From assembly GCA_964434345.1 (NCBI GenBank), contig CAYSUY010000001.1, positions 1-64,000 of the forward strand: a DNA stretch of 64,000 bases. Reading direction: 5' to 3'. Origin of the DNA: CAIOSQ01 sp964434345 (GTDB taxonomy: Bacteria; Pseudomonadota; Alphaproteobacteria; CACIAM-22H2). The notes below the pieces were generated by a model. That model ran no database searches and was not told the origin of the DNA. It saw nothing but the letters and a program-made list of their open reading frames with translations. This document shows positions 46,369 through 54,793 of this stretch, in pieces. A program made the translations under genes and the position numbers. Each line of letters begins with the position of its first letter. The first letter of the stretch is position 1.

Positions 46369-47718
46369 ATGACCCAGGCCCGGACCTATCGAGACCTGCC
46401 GCGGCGTCGTTTTCTCGGCGCCGGCGGCGGCGCGGCCCTTGCCGCCGTCGCGCCGGGCGCCGGAGCGCAGACGCCCGCCGCGCCGCGTCGTGCGAAGCGT
46501 CTGCGGATCCTCAAGTCGAACCATTTCGTCCCCGCCTTCGACGAATGGTTCAACAACTCGTTCATCAAGGAATGGGGCGACAGGAACGACACCGAGGTGC
46601 TGGTCACGAATGTCGGCATGACGAGCATCGAAGGCCGGGCCGAGATCGAGAGCCGTCGCGGATTCGGTCATGACATCTGCATGTTCTTGAGCCCGCCCGC
46701 GTCGTACGAGGATTTCGTCATCGACCACCGGGATATCTACGCGGAGTGCGAACGCCGCTACGGCAAGCCTCTGGACATCGCCATCCGCAGCACCTTCAAC
46801 CCGGTCACGGACAAGTTCTTCGGCTTCTCCGACGCCTATGTCCCCGACCCCGTGAACTACCGCAAGGACCTCTGGGACGACGTCGGTGTCGCGCCCGGCA
46901 GCTGGGACAGCATATTGGAGGGTGGGCGCCGCATCCGCCGCAAGCATGGCATTACCGTCGGCATCGGCATGTCGAACGAACTCGACAGCAGCATGGCTTT
47001 GCGATCCCTCCTGGTGGCGTTCGGCGCCGCCGAGCAGACCGCCGACAGTCGTCCCAATCTGCGGTCGCGCGAGGCTCTCGAGGCGCTGAAATTCGCCAAG
47101 GCCCTCTACACCGAGACGATGACCGACGAGATCTTCTCCTGGGACGCATCGTCGAACAACCGCCAGATGCTGGCGGGGAAGAGCTCCGTCACACTCAACG
47201 CGATCTCGATCACGCGCACCGGCGAGAGCGAGAAGATCCTTCTCGCCGACAAGATCTTCCTCGCGAAGCCGGCCGCGGGGCCGGCGGCGGCTTTGGGCGT
47301 GATCCATCTCATGAACGCCTATGTCGTCTGGAAATTCTCTCCGAACATCGACGGGGCGAAGCAGTTCCTGGTCGATCTCGTCGGACAGTCGCGGCGCGCC
47401 TTCGAGGCCAGCGGGTTCTACAATTTCCCGACCTATCCGCAGCTGGTGCCGGATCTCGTCGCGCAGATGGCCTATGACCGCAACGCCACGCCCGCCGACA
47501 AGTACGCGGTCCTCTCGGATGCCGCGACCTGGACCATCAATGTGGGCTATCCTGGGTACGCGAACGCGGCCATCGACGAGATCTGGAAGACATGGCTGAT
47601 CCCGAAGATGTTCGCGGACGCGGCCAGCGGGCGTCTGACCCCGGATGCCGCGCTCGACACCTACGCCGCGCAGATCGATACGATCTACAGGAAGTGGCGT
47701 GAACTGAAGAAGGTATGA
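46369..47718 (+). CDS. Tat-exported solute-binding protein (ABC family 1-like) in a signalling operon
   Basis: This 449-residue periplasmic protein has a twin-arginine signal, PRRRFLGAGGGAALAAVAPGAGA. The mature part resembles extracellular solute-binding family 1: LRILKSNHFVPAFDEWFNNSFIKEW and later AKQFLVDLVGQSRRAFEASGFYNFP. AAGGAG lies 6 bases before the ATG at 46369, so the upstream ATG at 46354 is rejected. No permease or ATPase gene is linked. The neighbours are REC-EAL upstream and a second binding protein plus hybrid kinase downstream, so it may hand a ligand to the kinase sensor. A transport role with distant membrane subunits is the alternative. Confidence 0.88.
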   Translation: MTQARTYRDLPRRRFLGAGGGAALAAVAPGAGAQTPAAPRRAKRLRILKSNHFVPAFDEWFNNSFIKEWGDRNDTEVLVTNVGMTSIEGRAEIESRRGFGHDICMFLSPPASYEDFVIDHRDIYAECERRYGKPLDIAIRSTFNPVTDKFFGFSDAYVPDPVNYRKDLWDDVGVAPGSWDSILEGGRRIRRKHGITVGIGMSNELDSSMALRSLLVAFGAAEQTADSRPNLRSREALEALKFAKALYTETMTDEIFSWDASSNNRQMLAGKSSVTLNAISITRTGESEKILLADKIFLAKPAAGPAAALGVIHLMNAYVVWKFSPNIDGAKQFLVDLVGQSRRAFEASGFYNFPTYPQLVPDLVAQMAYDRNATPADKYAVLSDAATWTINVGYPGYANAAIDEIWKTWLIPKMFADAASGRLTPDAALDTYAAQIDTIYRKWRELKKV

Positions 47719-48899
47719 CGATGATGTTCCGCGGTTGCGACGATGCGGTCCGGACGGCCCGCCGATACGGCGTGCTGGCCGCGTTGCTGTTCCTCGCCGT
47801 CTTCGTCTCGGCGACGCTCGGTTCCATGGAGCGGGCACGTGCGGATCATGCGGCTGCGACCTCGCACTCGAAGCGCCAATGGCGGGTCTTCATCGTGAGC
47901 AGCTACGACCGCAGCTATATCTGGTCGCAGCAGACGCAGCGTGGCGTGAACGCCGCGATGCGCAAGCTCGGGTACCTCGCGAACGACGCCGAGGAGCGGG
48001 AACTCGATACCCGCGACGCGGTCGAGAATGCGCATGTCGTGATCCGGAAGGCGTGGATGGACACCAAGCGTCGCGACGGCAGGGCGGACATAGCCCGGGC
48101 GACGTCGCGGATCACCGCAGAGATCAAGGCGTTCAAGCCGGACATACTGATGCTCGGCGACGACAACGCCGCGAATTTCATCGGCAACCAGTTCGTCGAC
48201 ACCGATCTGCCGATCGTGTTCTGGGGCATAAACGGCCTGCCGCTCAAATATGGGCTCATCCAGCGCATGGACGCGCCGGGACGCAACGTCACCGGTGTCT
48301 GGCAGCCGGGCTACCACAAGGAAAGCCTCGACCTCCTGAAGAAACTCGTCCCGACGGCTCAGACGTTCGCGATCCTCGCCTGCGATTCGGAATCGACACG
48401 TCCGAACGTGAAACTGATCGAGGAACTGGCGGCGCGCGGGGCCTTGCCGCTGCGCCTGGTCGACAAGGTGATGACCAACTCCTACGCGACCTGGAAGGCG
48501 CGCGCGCTCGAATTCGCGGGCAAGGTCGACGCGCTCTACGTCCTCAATCATGACACGCTGCGCGACGACGACGGCAACCATGTGAGCTATCTCGCCGCGG
48601 GGCGCTGGTATCTGGAGAACGTCAAGGTTCCCGAGGCGTCTCACGAGGACCAGTTCGTGCTCGAGGGCATGCTGCTGACCGCGAACGATTCGGGTTTCAA
48701 CCAGGGTCACCTCGCCTTCGAGATGGCGCACGACATCCTGTCGCGCGGCCTGTCGCCCGCGCGCATGGCGGTCCGCACGCCCGAGCGCGGGCCGTACATG
48801 GTGAACCGGATGCGCGCCCGGGCGCTCGGCATCGATCTCGACGACGCGATCTATCTCATCGACGACCTGATCGACAGGTCCCTGGCGCTCGAGCAGTGA
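47715..48899 (+). CDS. ABC_sub_bind (TrpX-like) periplasmic binding protein in a signalling operon
   Basis: This 394-residue binding protein has an N-terminal signal anchor (about residues 19-36, YGVLAALLFLAVFVSATLG). The type I periplasmic fold follows: WRVFIVSSYDRSYIWSQQTQRGV, DILMLGDDNAANFIGNQFVDTDLPIVFWGINGLPLKYG in pieces, and NVTGVWQPGYHKESLDLLKKLVPTAQTFAIL. These are the features of the ABC transporter substrate-binding protein family of TrpX and its relatives. Its start overlaps the previous stop by 4 bases and its own stop overlaps the kinase GTG start by 4 bases, so all are co-translated. Some members serve as extracellular sensors for kinases; that use fits here. Confidence 0.87.
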   Translation: MTMMFRGCDDAVRTARRYGVLAALLFLAVFVSATLGSMERARADHAAATSHSKRQWRVFIVSSYDRSYIWSQQTQRGVNAAMRKLGYLANDAEERELDTRDAVENAHVVIRKAWMDTKRRDGRADIARATSRITAEIKAFKPDILMLGDDNAANFIGNQFVDTDLPIVFWGINGLPLKYGLIQRMDAPGRNVTGVWQPGYHKESLDLLKKLVPTAQTFAILACDSESTRPNVKLIEELAARGALPLRLVDKVMTNSYATWKARALEFAGKVDALYVLNHDTLRDDDGNHVSYLAAGRWYLENVKVPEASHEDQFVLEGMLLTANDSGFNQGHLAFEMAHDILSRGLSPARMAVRTPERGPYMVNRMRARALGIDLDDAIYLIDDLIDRSLALEQ

Positions 48900-51463
48900 C
48901 GCGCGGGCGCCGGGGATTGGGGATCCGCGGGACGAGCCTCTTCAACAGGCTGTTTCTCGCCTTCGTCGCGTCCGGGATCATCGTCGCGGCGCCGCTCATC
49001 CTGCTGTCCTATCGGGTCAACATGGCCGGTGCGCTGCTGCGTCTGGAGCAGACGGTCGGGCAGCAACTCTTCATCCTCGGCAAGAGCTTCGAGCAGGAAT
49101 TCAGCCAAGGCCTCGTCCGTTCCCTGCTGGCGATCGAACACTCCGAGGCGCTTGCCGCCTACCATCTGTCCTCCGAGGACGAGCGGTTGGTCACCCGCAA
49201 GGCGCTCGAAAACAGCCTCCTTCGCATGGAGGAGGAATACAGCATCTATTCGGGGATCTATTATCTCGATCGCGACGGGAATTTCGTCAGCGGCGTCGAG
49301 AACGGACAGCGCAGCAGCCTCGCGCGGCGCGCCGGCGACGAGGGCACGCTGAACGTATTGTCGTCCTGGCGCAGGACGCCGTTCCGGGAACTGTTCCTCA
49401 AGGTGCGCACGACGCCGGTGCTGCTCTCTTCCGGCAACATGGAATGGTTCATGCCGCCGCGCGAGGTCTTCGTCGAGGGGCCTTTCTTCGACGAAGAGGG
49501 GCGCCTGTCCTTCCTCGCCGGGCGCGCGACAGTGGACCCCGACAGCGGCGGGTTCGGCGGCGTGGTCGTCATCCGCGCGACGCTCGACGAGTTCCTCCGG
49601 CGCCTGCGCGAGGTGGTGATCTACGATCACCGCCCGATCAATATCGTCGACCAGTATGGCAACGCGCTGCTGCTCGGCGACGACGGGAAGCCCCTGGCGG
49701 TCCCTCCCGCCGGTCTTCCGGTCGCCCGTTCGGCGGAAGTGCAACTCGACCGTACCGGCGATTCGCTCGTCGCGTGGCTCGACCTGTCGATCATTCCCAA
49801 CCAGTTCTTCGCGCGGCTGACCTATCTCGTACCGGCGGCGCTGATCCAGCGCGACACCCGCCCCGATGTCTGGTTCCTGATCGGGCCGCTCGGCGCCGCG
49901 ATCCTGCTGGTCGGCGCGCTGGCCTTCGCGGTCTCGCGGCGGATTTCGATGCCGATCATCCGGCTCGCCCGGGCCAGCGCCGATGTCGCGCGTGGCGGCG
50001 CGCAGGGCGGAGTCGACGTCAAGGCGGATGGCGAGATCGGTGTCCTGATCGACAGCTTCAACGACATGTCCGCACAGCTCCAGGCGGCCCAGCTCAGTCG
50101 TGCGAGCGCGCTGTCCGTGCTGCGCGACACCGCGGCGCGTCTGAGCGGAGGACGCGACGGCGCTCCCTTCGCCGATACCGAGGCGTCCGGCACCGCGCAG
50201 GATCCAGCAGGCAGCGACGTCCGCGATCTCCGGCGCATCGAGCGGCTGCTGAAGCAACTGATCGCCGAGCGCGAGGAAACCCTGCAGTCGCTCGAGGCCG
50301 CGAAGGAGACGGCGGACCGGGCGAACCTCGCCAAGGACGATTTCCTTGCCACGATGAGCCACGAGATCCGCACGCCGCTGAACGCGATCATCGGCATCGC
50401 GGACATCCTGCACGCCTCGAAGCTCGGCCCCGAGCAAGCCAATCTTCTGCGGACGATGCAGAGTTCGGGCAACCAGCTGATGCGACTGATCAACGACGTG
50501 CTCGACTTCTCGCGCCTGCAGTCCGGACATGTCGAACTCGAGCCCACCGCCGTGGATCTCGAGCCCTTCCTCGATCGTCTGCTTCAGGTCATCACCGGCC
50601 TGCCCGGTGCCGATCGTCTGCGCATCGCCACGCATGTCGCGCCCGACGTTCCGCGTCGTCTGATGATCGACGAGGCGCGGCTGAACCAGATCCTCATCAA
50701 CCTGATGGGAAACGCGGTGAAATTCACGCCATCGGGCGGCATCGACCTGCGGATCTCGATGGCTGCCGGTACGCCTGCGGCGCTGCGGTTCGCGGTGATC
50801 GACACGGGAACCGGGATCGCCCCGGCCTATCGCGAGCAGATCTTCGAGCCGTTCCGCCAGGGGCGCGCCGAGCGCCTGCGTCCCCATGCCGGCACCGGGC
50901 TCGGCCTCTCCATATGCCGGCGTCTCGCCCAGGCGATGGAGGGGCGGCTGGAACTCGAAACGACGGGCCCGTCGGGATCCTGCTTCGTCCTGACTCTGCC
51001 GCTTGCGGTCGCACCCGCGGCATCGGCCGTCGCGCCATCGACGGAAGGCGAGCAGGCGGAGGGGCAGCCCGGCCTCGACATCCTGGTGGCGGAGGATACG
51101 CCGGCCAACCAGACCGTGATCCGCATCATGCTGAACAAGTTGGGGCATCGCGTCACGATGGTCGCGAACGGTCAGGAGGCCGTGGACCGCTTCGCCCAGG
51201 ACCGGTTCGATCTCGTCTTCCTCGATATCCAGATGCCGGTGATGGATGGGTTCGAGGCCGCGACCCGCATCCGCGCGAGCGGCGACCGGGGGCGCACGGT
51301 GCCGCTGGTCGCGCTGACGGCGTTCAGCCAGGCCGCTGATCGTGAACGCGCCTATGAATGCGGTCTCGGCCAGTTCGTGTCGAAACCGGTGCGTATCGCG
51401 CAGATCGCGCAGGTCATCGCGGCGGCTCGCTCGGCCGACGGGCCGACCGCAATCAGGACGTGA
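48896..51463 (+). CDS. Membrane hybrid sensor histidine kinase, Cache-HAMP-HisKA-HATPase-REC
   Basis: This 855-residue kinase starts with GTG at 48896, overlapping the previous stop (GTGA). TM1 is about residues 20-38, TM2 about 325-346; the 280-residue periplasmic part is Cache-like (YSIYSGIYYLDRDGNFVSG). A HAMP domain follows (about 345-400), then a coiled coil, HisKA with H489 (FLATMSHEIRTPLNAIIG), a GHKL ATPase (NLMGNAVKFTPSGG; DTGTGIAP; GTGLGLSICRRLAQ) and a C-terminal receiver (ILVAEDTPANQTV; phospho-Asp in VFLDIQMPVMDGF). All catalytic elements are present. It is the last gene of the REC-EAL / binding protein operon. Its C-terminal receiver needs an Hpt, and one is encoded divergently at 44590. 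Its 3' end overlaps the convergent cysteine synthase gene by 11 bases. Confidence 0.96.
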   Translation: MTRGRRGLGIRGTSLFNRLFLAFVASGIIVAAPLILLSYRVNMAGALLRLEQTVGQQLFILGKSFEQEFSQGLVRSLLAIEHSEALAAYHLSSEDERLVTRKALENSLLRMEEEYSIYSGIYYLDRDGNFVSGVENGQRSSLARRAGDEGTLNVLSSWRRTPFRELFLKVRTTPVLLSSGNMEWFMPPREVFVEGPFFDEEGRLSFLAGRATVDPDSGGFGGVVVIRATLDEFLRRLREVVIYDHRPINIVDQYGNALLLGDDGKPLAVPPAGLPVARSAEVQLDRTGDSLVAWLDLSIIPNQFFARLTYLVPAALIQRDTRPDVWFLIGPLGAAILLVGALAFAVSRRISMPIIRLARASADVARGGAQGGVDVKADGEIGVLIDSFNDMSAQLQAAQLSRASALSVLRDTAARLSGGRDGAPFADTEASGTAQDPAGSDVRDLRRIERLLKQLIAEREETLQSLEAAKETADRANLAKDDFLATMSHEIRTPLNAIIGIADILHASKLGPEQANLLRTMQSSGNQLMRLINDVLDFSRLQSGHVELEPTAVDLEPFLDRLLQVITGLPGADRLRIATHVAPDVPRRLMIDEARLNQILINLMGNAVKFTPSGGIDLRISMAAGTPAALRFAVIDTGTGIAPAYREQIFEPFRQGRAERLRPHAGTGLGLSICRRLAQAMEGRLELETTGPSGSCFVLTLPLAVAPAASAVAPSTEGEQAEGQPGLDILVAEDTPANQTVIRIMLNKLGHRVTMVANGQEAVDRFAQDRFDLVFLDIQMPVMDGFEAATRIRASGDRGRTVPLVALTAFSQAADRERAYECGLGQFVSKPVRIAQIAQVIAAARSADGPTAIRT

Positions 51464-52505
51464 TCGCCGCGAACGGGGTCGCAACCGGGATCGCCGGAGG
51501 CCGGTCGAGCCAGGCTGGCACGGGAAGACCGCGCGCGCGCAGGAACCCCGGATCGAACAGCTTCGAGGCGTAGCGCGCGCCGCCATCGCAGAGGATGGTC
51601 ACGATAGTGTGGCCGGGGCCGAGTGCGCGCGCCAGCGCCATCGCGCCCGCGACGTTGATGCCGGAGGATGCTCCGACGAACAGCCCCTCCTCGGCGAGGA
51701 GATCGAAGACGATGCGCACGGCCTCGTCGTCCGCGATCCGGAAGGAATGATCGACGCGGAGCCCTTCCAGGTTGCGCGTGATGCGGCCCTGACCGATGCC
51801 CTCGGTGATCGACGACCCCTCGGATTTCAGGACGCCGGTCGTGTAGTAGCTGTGCAGCGCCGCGCCATGCGGATCGGCAAGCGCGATCTTCACGCCGGGC
51901 TTCAGGCGCCGGAGCCCGATCGCGGTGCCCGCGAGGGTGCCGCCGGATCCGACCGCGCACACGAAGCCATCCACCTTGCCGCCGGTCTGCCGGAAGATCT
52001 CCGGCGCGGTGGTCAGGACATGCGCCTCGCGATTGGCGACGTTGTCGAACTGGTTGGCCCAGAGCGCGCCGGCAGGATCGACTTGTCCTATGGCCTCGGC
52101 GAGACGCTGCGACACCTTCACGTAGTTGTCCGGATTGGCGAAGGGGACCGCCGGCACGAGCCGCAATTCGGCGCCGATAAGGCGGAGGAAGTCCTTCTTT
52201 TCCTGGCTCTGCGTGTCGGGCATCACGATGACGCTGCGATAGCCGCGTGCATTGGCGACCAGGGCAAGGCCGATTCCCGTGTTCCCGGCCGTTCCCTCGA
52301 CGATGACGCCACCGGGCTTGAGAAGGCCCTTTGCCTCTGCGTCCAGGACCATCTGCAGGGCAGGGCGGTCCTTCACCGAGCCGCCGGGGTTGAGGAACTC
52401 GGCCTTGCCGAGGATCTCGCAGCCGGTCTGCGCGCTGGCCCGGCGCAGACGGATCAGGGGCGTGTTGCCGATGGTGCCGGCGAAGCCATCACGGATCTCG
52501 GTCAC
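51453..52505 (-). CDS. cysK: Cysteine synthase-family PLP enzyme
   Basis: This 350-residue fold-type II PLP enzyme has the start TIGNTPLIRL and the PLP lysine in EFLNPGGSVKDRPA. The substrate loop is EGTAGNTGIGLALVANARGY and the phosphate cradle GSGGTLAG. CysK-type enzymes condense O-acetylserine with sulfide in the cytoplasm. It is slightly longer than E. coli CysK and lacks the CBS regulatory domain, fitting the cysteine synthase A/2,3-diaminopropionate-type group. The neighbouring sulfur-carrier locus makes a link to sulfur assimilation tempting but unproven. It is followed, in transcription order, by the convergent kinase gene; the Asp/Glu racemase-like gene lies upstream. Confidence 0.85.
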   Translation of the reverse strand: MTEIRDGFAGTIGNTPLIRLRRASAQTGCEILGKAEFLNPGGSVKDRPALQMVLDAEAKGLLKPGGVIVEGTAGNTGIGLALVANARGYRSVIVMPDTQSQEKKDFLRLIGAELRLVPAVPFANPDNYVKVSQRLAEAIGQVDPAGALWANQFDNVANREAHVLTTAPEIFRQTGGKVDGFVCAVGSGGTLAGTAIGLRRLKPGVKIALADPHGAALHSYYTTGVLKSEGSSITEGIGQGRITRNLEGLRVDHSFRIADDEAVRIVFDLLAEEGLFVGASSGINVAGAMALARALGPGHTIVTILCDGGARYASKLFDPGFLRARGLPVPAWLDRPPAIPVATPFAAITS

Positions 52506-52546
52506 TGACGTTGCTCCTCATGCATCGACGGCGGCTGACAGGGGCG

Positions 52547-53209
52547 TCAGCCCGCCCGGGCATAGCCGAGGCTGACGAGGCCGATGGCGCGCATGACGGC
52601 GGCCTGGGCCGGGTCGACGACCGGAAGGCCAAGGCGGCGCTCGATCTCGGGTCGATAGCCGCCCATGCTGGCGCAGCCGAGGATCAGCACGTCGGCGCCG
52701 TCGCGGTCGCGCAGCTCGGTTCCGACCTCGACGATGCGATCGATCACCCTTGGGCCGTCGAGCAACGCGGTAACGCCGATCTCGAGGGGCCGGTCGCCCG
52801 CGAGCAGGCTTTCGAGCCCCAACTGGCGAACCGCCCGGATATGGCGCGGGATCGAGCCGCGCTTGATCGCCACGATCCCGAATTTCCGTCCGAGGCCGAT
52901 CGCGGCGAGATAGGCGGATTCCCCGATCCCGACCACCGGCTGGCGGACGCGCTCGCGCGCGAGGTGGAGCCCCGGGTCGGAGAAGCAGCCGATGACATAG
53001 GCGTCGGCCGGATGGCTCTCGAAATAGCGCGCGGTCGGCAGGACGACGCTTTCCACATGCTCCTGGGTCTCGATACCGGGCGGCCCCTCGGCCAGGGTGG
53101 CGCAGACCACCTCGGGGCCACCGGGCAGGCGTGTCGGCGCGAGCGCCGCATCCATGGAGGCCGTGACGCTTGCCGAACTGTTGGGGTTGAGGACCAGGAT
53201 ACGCGACAT
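52547..53209 (-). CDS. Asp/Glu/hydantoin racemase-family protein
   Basis: This 220-residue protein has the two catalytic cysteines of the family in VIGCFSDPG and LILGCASMGG, and the N-terminus RILVLNPNSSASVTASMD typical of hydantoin racemase-like members. It has no signal peptide. Substrates in the family include aspartate, glutamate, hydantoins and maleate. It is 41 bases upstream of the cysteine synthase gene in the same direction, so the two may be co-transcribed. The actual substrate is unknown. Confidence 0.87.
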   Translation of the reverse strand: MSRILVLNPNSSASVTASMDAALAPTRLPGGPEVVCATLAEGPPGIETQEHVESVVLPTARYFESHPADAYVIGCFSDPGLHLARERVRQPVVGIGESAYLAAIGLGRKFGIVAIKRGSIPRHIRAVRQLGLESLLAGDRPLEIGVTALLDGPRVIDRIVEVGTELRDRDGADVLILGCASMGGYRPEIERRLGLPVVDPAQAAVMRAIGLVSLGYARAG

Positions 53210-53342
53210 CGGTGCAACTCCACATCTCGTGCCGGCGCGATGTTGTCAGTGCGCCGGGACTGACGCAAGGCGGGCGGGCAGGTCATCGGCCGCGCCGGGA
53301 CGCAGCGTGTGCCGTGCCGGGTCGCGCGCGTATACTGCCGCC

Positions 53343-54191
53343 ATGGATCGGCAGCGTCTTCGGATCGGACAGGCCAGGCTGACGCGGCGGCGCGCGCTCG
53401 CAAGTGCGCTCGCGGGAGCGTTCGCGCCCGCCGCGGCCGCGCAGGTCACAGACCTCCGTGGCTTCGATCCCCTGTGGCGTGACGCCGAAGCCGCCATCCG
53501 CGCCTTCTTCGGCCCCGTGCAGTTCCAGCGCACGGGCATCGCGCTCGACCTGCCCGAGCAGACCGACAGCGGCAGTACGGTGCCCCTGACGCTGCGGATC
53601 GACGCGGCGATGACCGAGGCCGACCATCCCGACGTGGTCCATGTCCTCGCGCACGGCAATCCGACCCCGCACGTGTTCTCGGCGTGGTTCAGCCCGGCCA
53701 ATGGTCGCGCCGAACTCTCGACCCGCATTCGGCTCGAGCGGACCCAGGCGGTCACCGCGGTCGTGCGGATGAGCGACGGCCGGCATCTGCGGGTGGACCG
53801 GGAGGTCGGCGTGAGTTTCGGCGCCTGCGCCCAGATCGGCGAAGGATCGAACGACGATGTGATCGCATTCGCGCCGCGCACGCGCGTCAGCGTCCCGGCC
53901 CGCGCCGGCCGGGACGAAATCGTCCCCGTGCGCACGCTGATCTCGCATCCGATGGAAACCGGGTTGCGGCTGAACGCCGCCGACGAGTGGATCCGCCAGC
54001 GGATCGTGTCGCGCTTCCGCTGTGCGTTCGCCGGTCGCCCGCTGTTCCGGGCCCGGCTCTACCCCGCCGTGGCGAGCAACCCGTATTTCCATTTCCATGC
54101 CCGGGTCAGGGAAAGCGGGGTCTTCGACTTCGACTGGTACGACACGCTGGACATGACCTTCGCCGACCGCGCCGCCATCGAGGTCGGATAG
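53343..54191 (+). CDS. SoxY-SoxZ fusion sulfur carrier-like protein, copy 1
   Basis: This 282-residue exported protein has a Tat-like signal (RLTRRRALASALAGAFAPAAAAQ). Residues about 40-165 resemble SoxY and about 185-280 resemble SoxZ (VRTLISHPMETGLRLNA and SNPYFHFHARVRESGVFDFDWYD). SoxY normally carries substrate on a cysteine in a C-terminal GGCGG arm; here the equivalent C162 sits inside the fusion, before SoxZ, in VSFGACAQIGEG. The fusion resembles carriers linked to quinoprotein dehydrogenases. It is the first gene of the left operon with 2Fe-2S and molybdenum subunits, a SoxXA fusion and a triheme cytochrome. A paralogue lies at 60340. The bound substrate is unknown. Confidence 0.85.
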   Translation: MDRQRLRIGQARLTRRRALASALAGAFAPAAAAQVTDLRGFDPLWRDAEAAIRAFFGPVQFQRTGIALDLPEQTDSGSTVPLTLRIDAAMTEADHPDVVHVLAHGNPTPHVFSAWFSPANGRAELSTRIRLERTQAVTAVVRMSDGRHLRVDREVGVSFGACAQIGEGSNDDVIAFAPRTRVSVPARAGRDEIVPVRTLISHPMETGLRLNAADEWIRQRIVSRFRCAFAGRPLFRARLYPAVASNPYFHFHARVRESGVFDFDWYDTLDMTFADRAAIEVG

Positions 54192-54320
54192 CCGCGCGGC
54201 CGCGCGAGGGGATGGATGTCCGCCGCGGCCTCGCCTATGGTCGGAGCAGGTCACCGGGGCGCGTCAACGCGGCCCCTTGCGTCGCAACGGGGCTCGCAGC
54301 CCCAGTCCGGGGAGGAAAAA

Positions 54321-54782
54321 ATGAACCTGACGCTCAGCGTCAACGGCAAATCGCACCAGGTCGATGTCGAGCCCGAAACGCCTCTGTTGTGGGTGCTCCG
54401 CGACACGATCGGATTGACGGGCACGAAATATGGCTGCGGCATCGCGCAGTGCGGCGCCTGCATGGTCCATATCGACGGGCAGGCGGTGAAGTCCTGCAAC
54501 GTCAACGCCGCCGCCGCCGTCGGCAAGCGCATCACGACGATCGAGGGCCTGTCGCCGGACAGCAGCCATCCGGTCCAGAAGGCCTGGCTGGAGCATACGG
54601 TGCCGCAATGCGGCTATTGCCAGTCGGGACAGATCATGTCGGCCGCCGCGCTCCTGCAGCGCACGCCGAATCCGACCGACCGCCAGATCGACGACGCGAT
54701 GTCGGAAAATCTCTGCCGCTGCGGCACCTATCTGCAGATCCGCGAGGCGATCCACGCCGCCGCGAAGCTCGGCCGGTCGTGA
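54321..54782 (+). CDS. 2Fe-2S subunit of a xanthine oxidase-family molybdenum hydroxylase, copy 1
   Basis: This 153-residue IorA/CoxS-like protein binds two [2Fe-2S] clusters. The plant-type cluster ligands are C39, C44, C47 and C59 (KYGCGIAQCGACMV; KSC); the second cluster uses C97, C100, C132 and C134 (QCGYCQSGQ; LCRCGTY). GGAGGAAAAA precedes the ATG at 54321, which is preferred to the earlier in-frame ATG at 54216. No signal peptide is present, so it is probably exported in complex with the Tat-bearing large subunit encoded 11 bases downstream. Electrons from the molybdenum centre would pass through it to the cytochromes. Confidence 0.95.
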   Translation: MNLTLSVNGKSHQVDVEPETPLLWVLRDTIGLTGTKYGCGIAQCGACMVHIDGQAVKSCNVNAAAAVGKRITTIEGLSPDSSHPVQKAWLEHTVPQCGYCQSGQIMSAAALLQRTPNPTDRQIDDAMSENLCRCGTYLQIREAIHAAAKLGRS

Positions 54783-54793
54783 GGGAGGCGCGC

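Noticed and set aside
46369..48899. Start of an ABC importer operon
   Set aside because: No permease or ATPase gene follows; the next gene is a histidine kinase.
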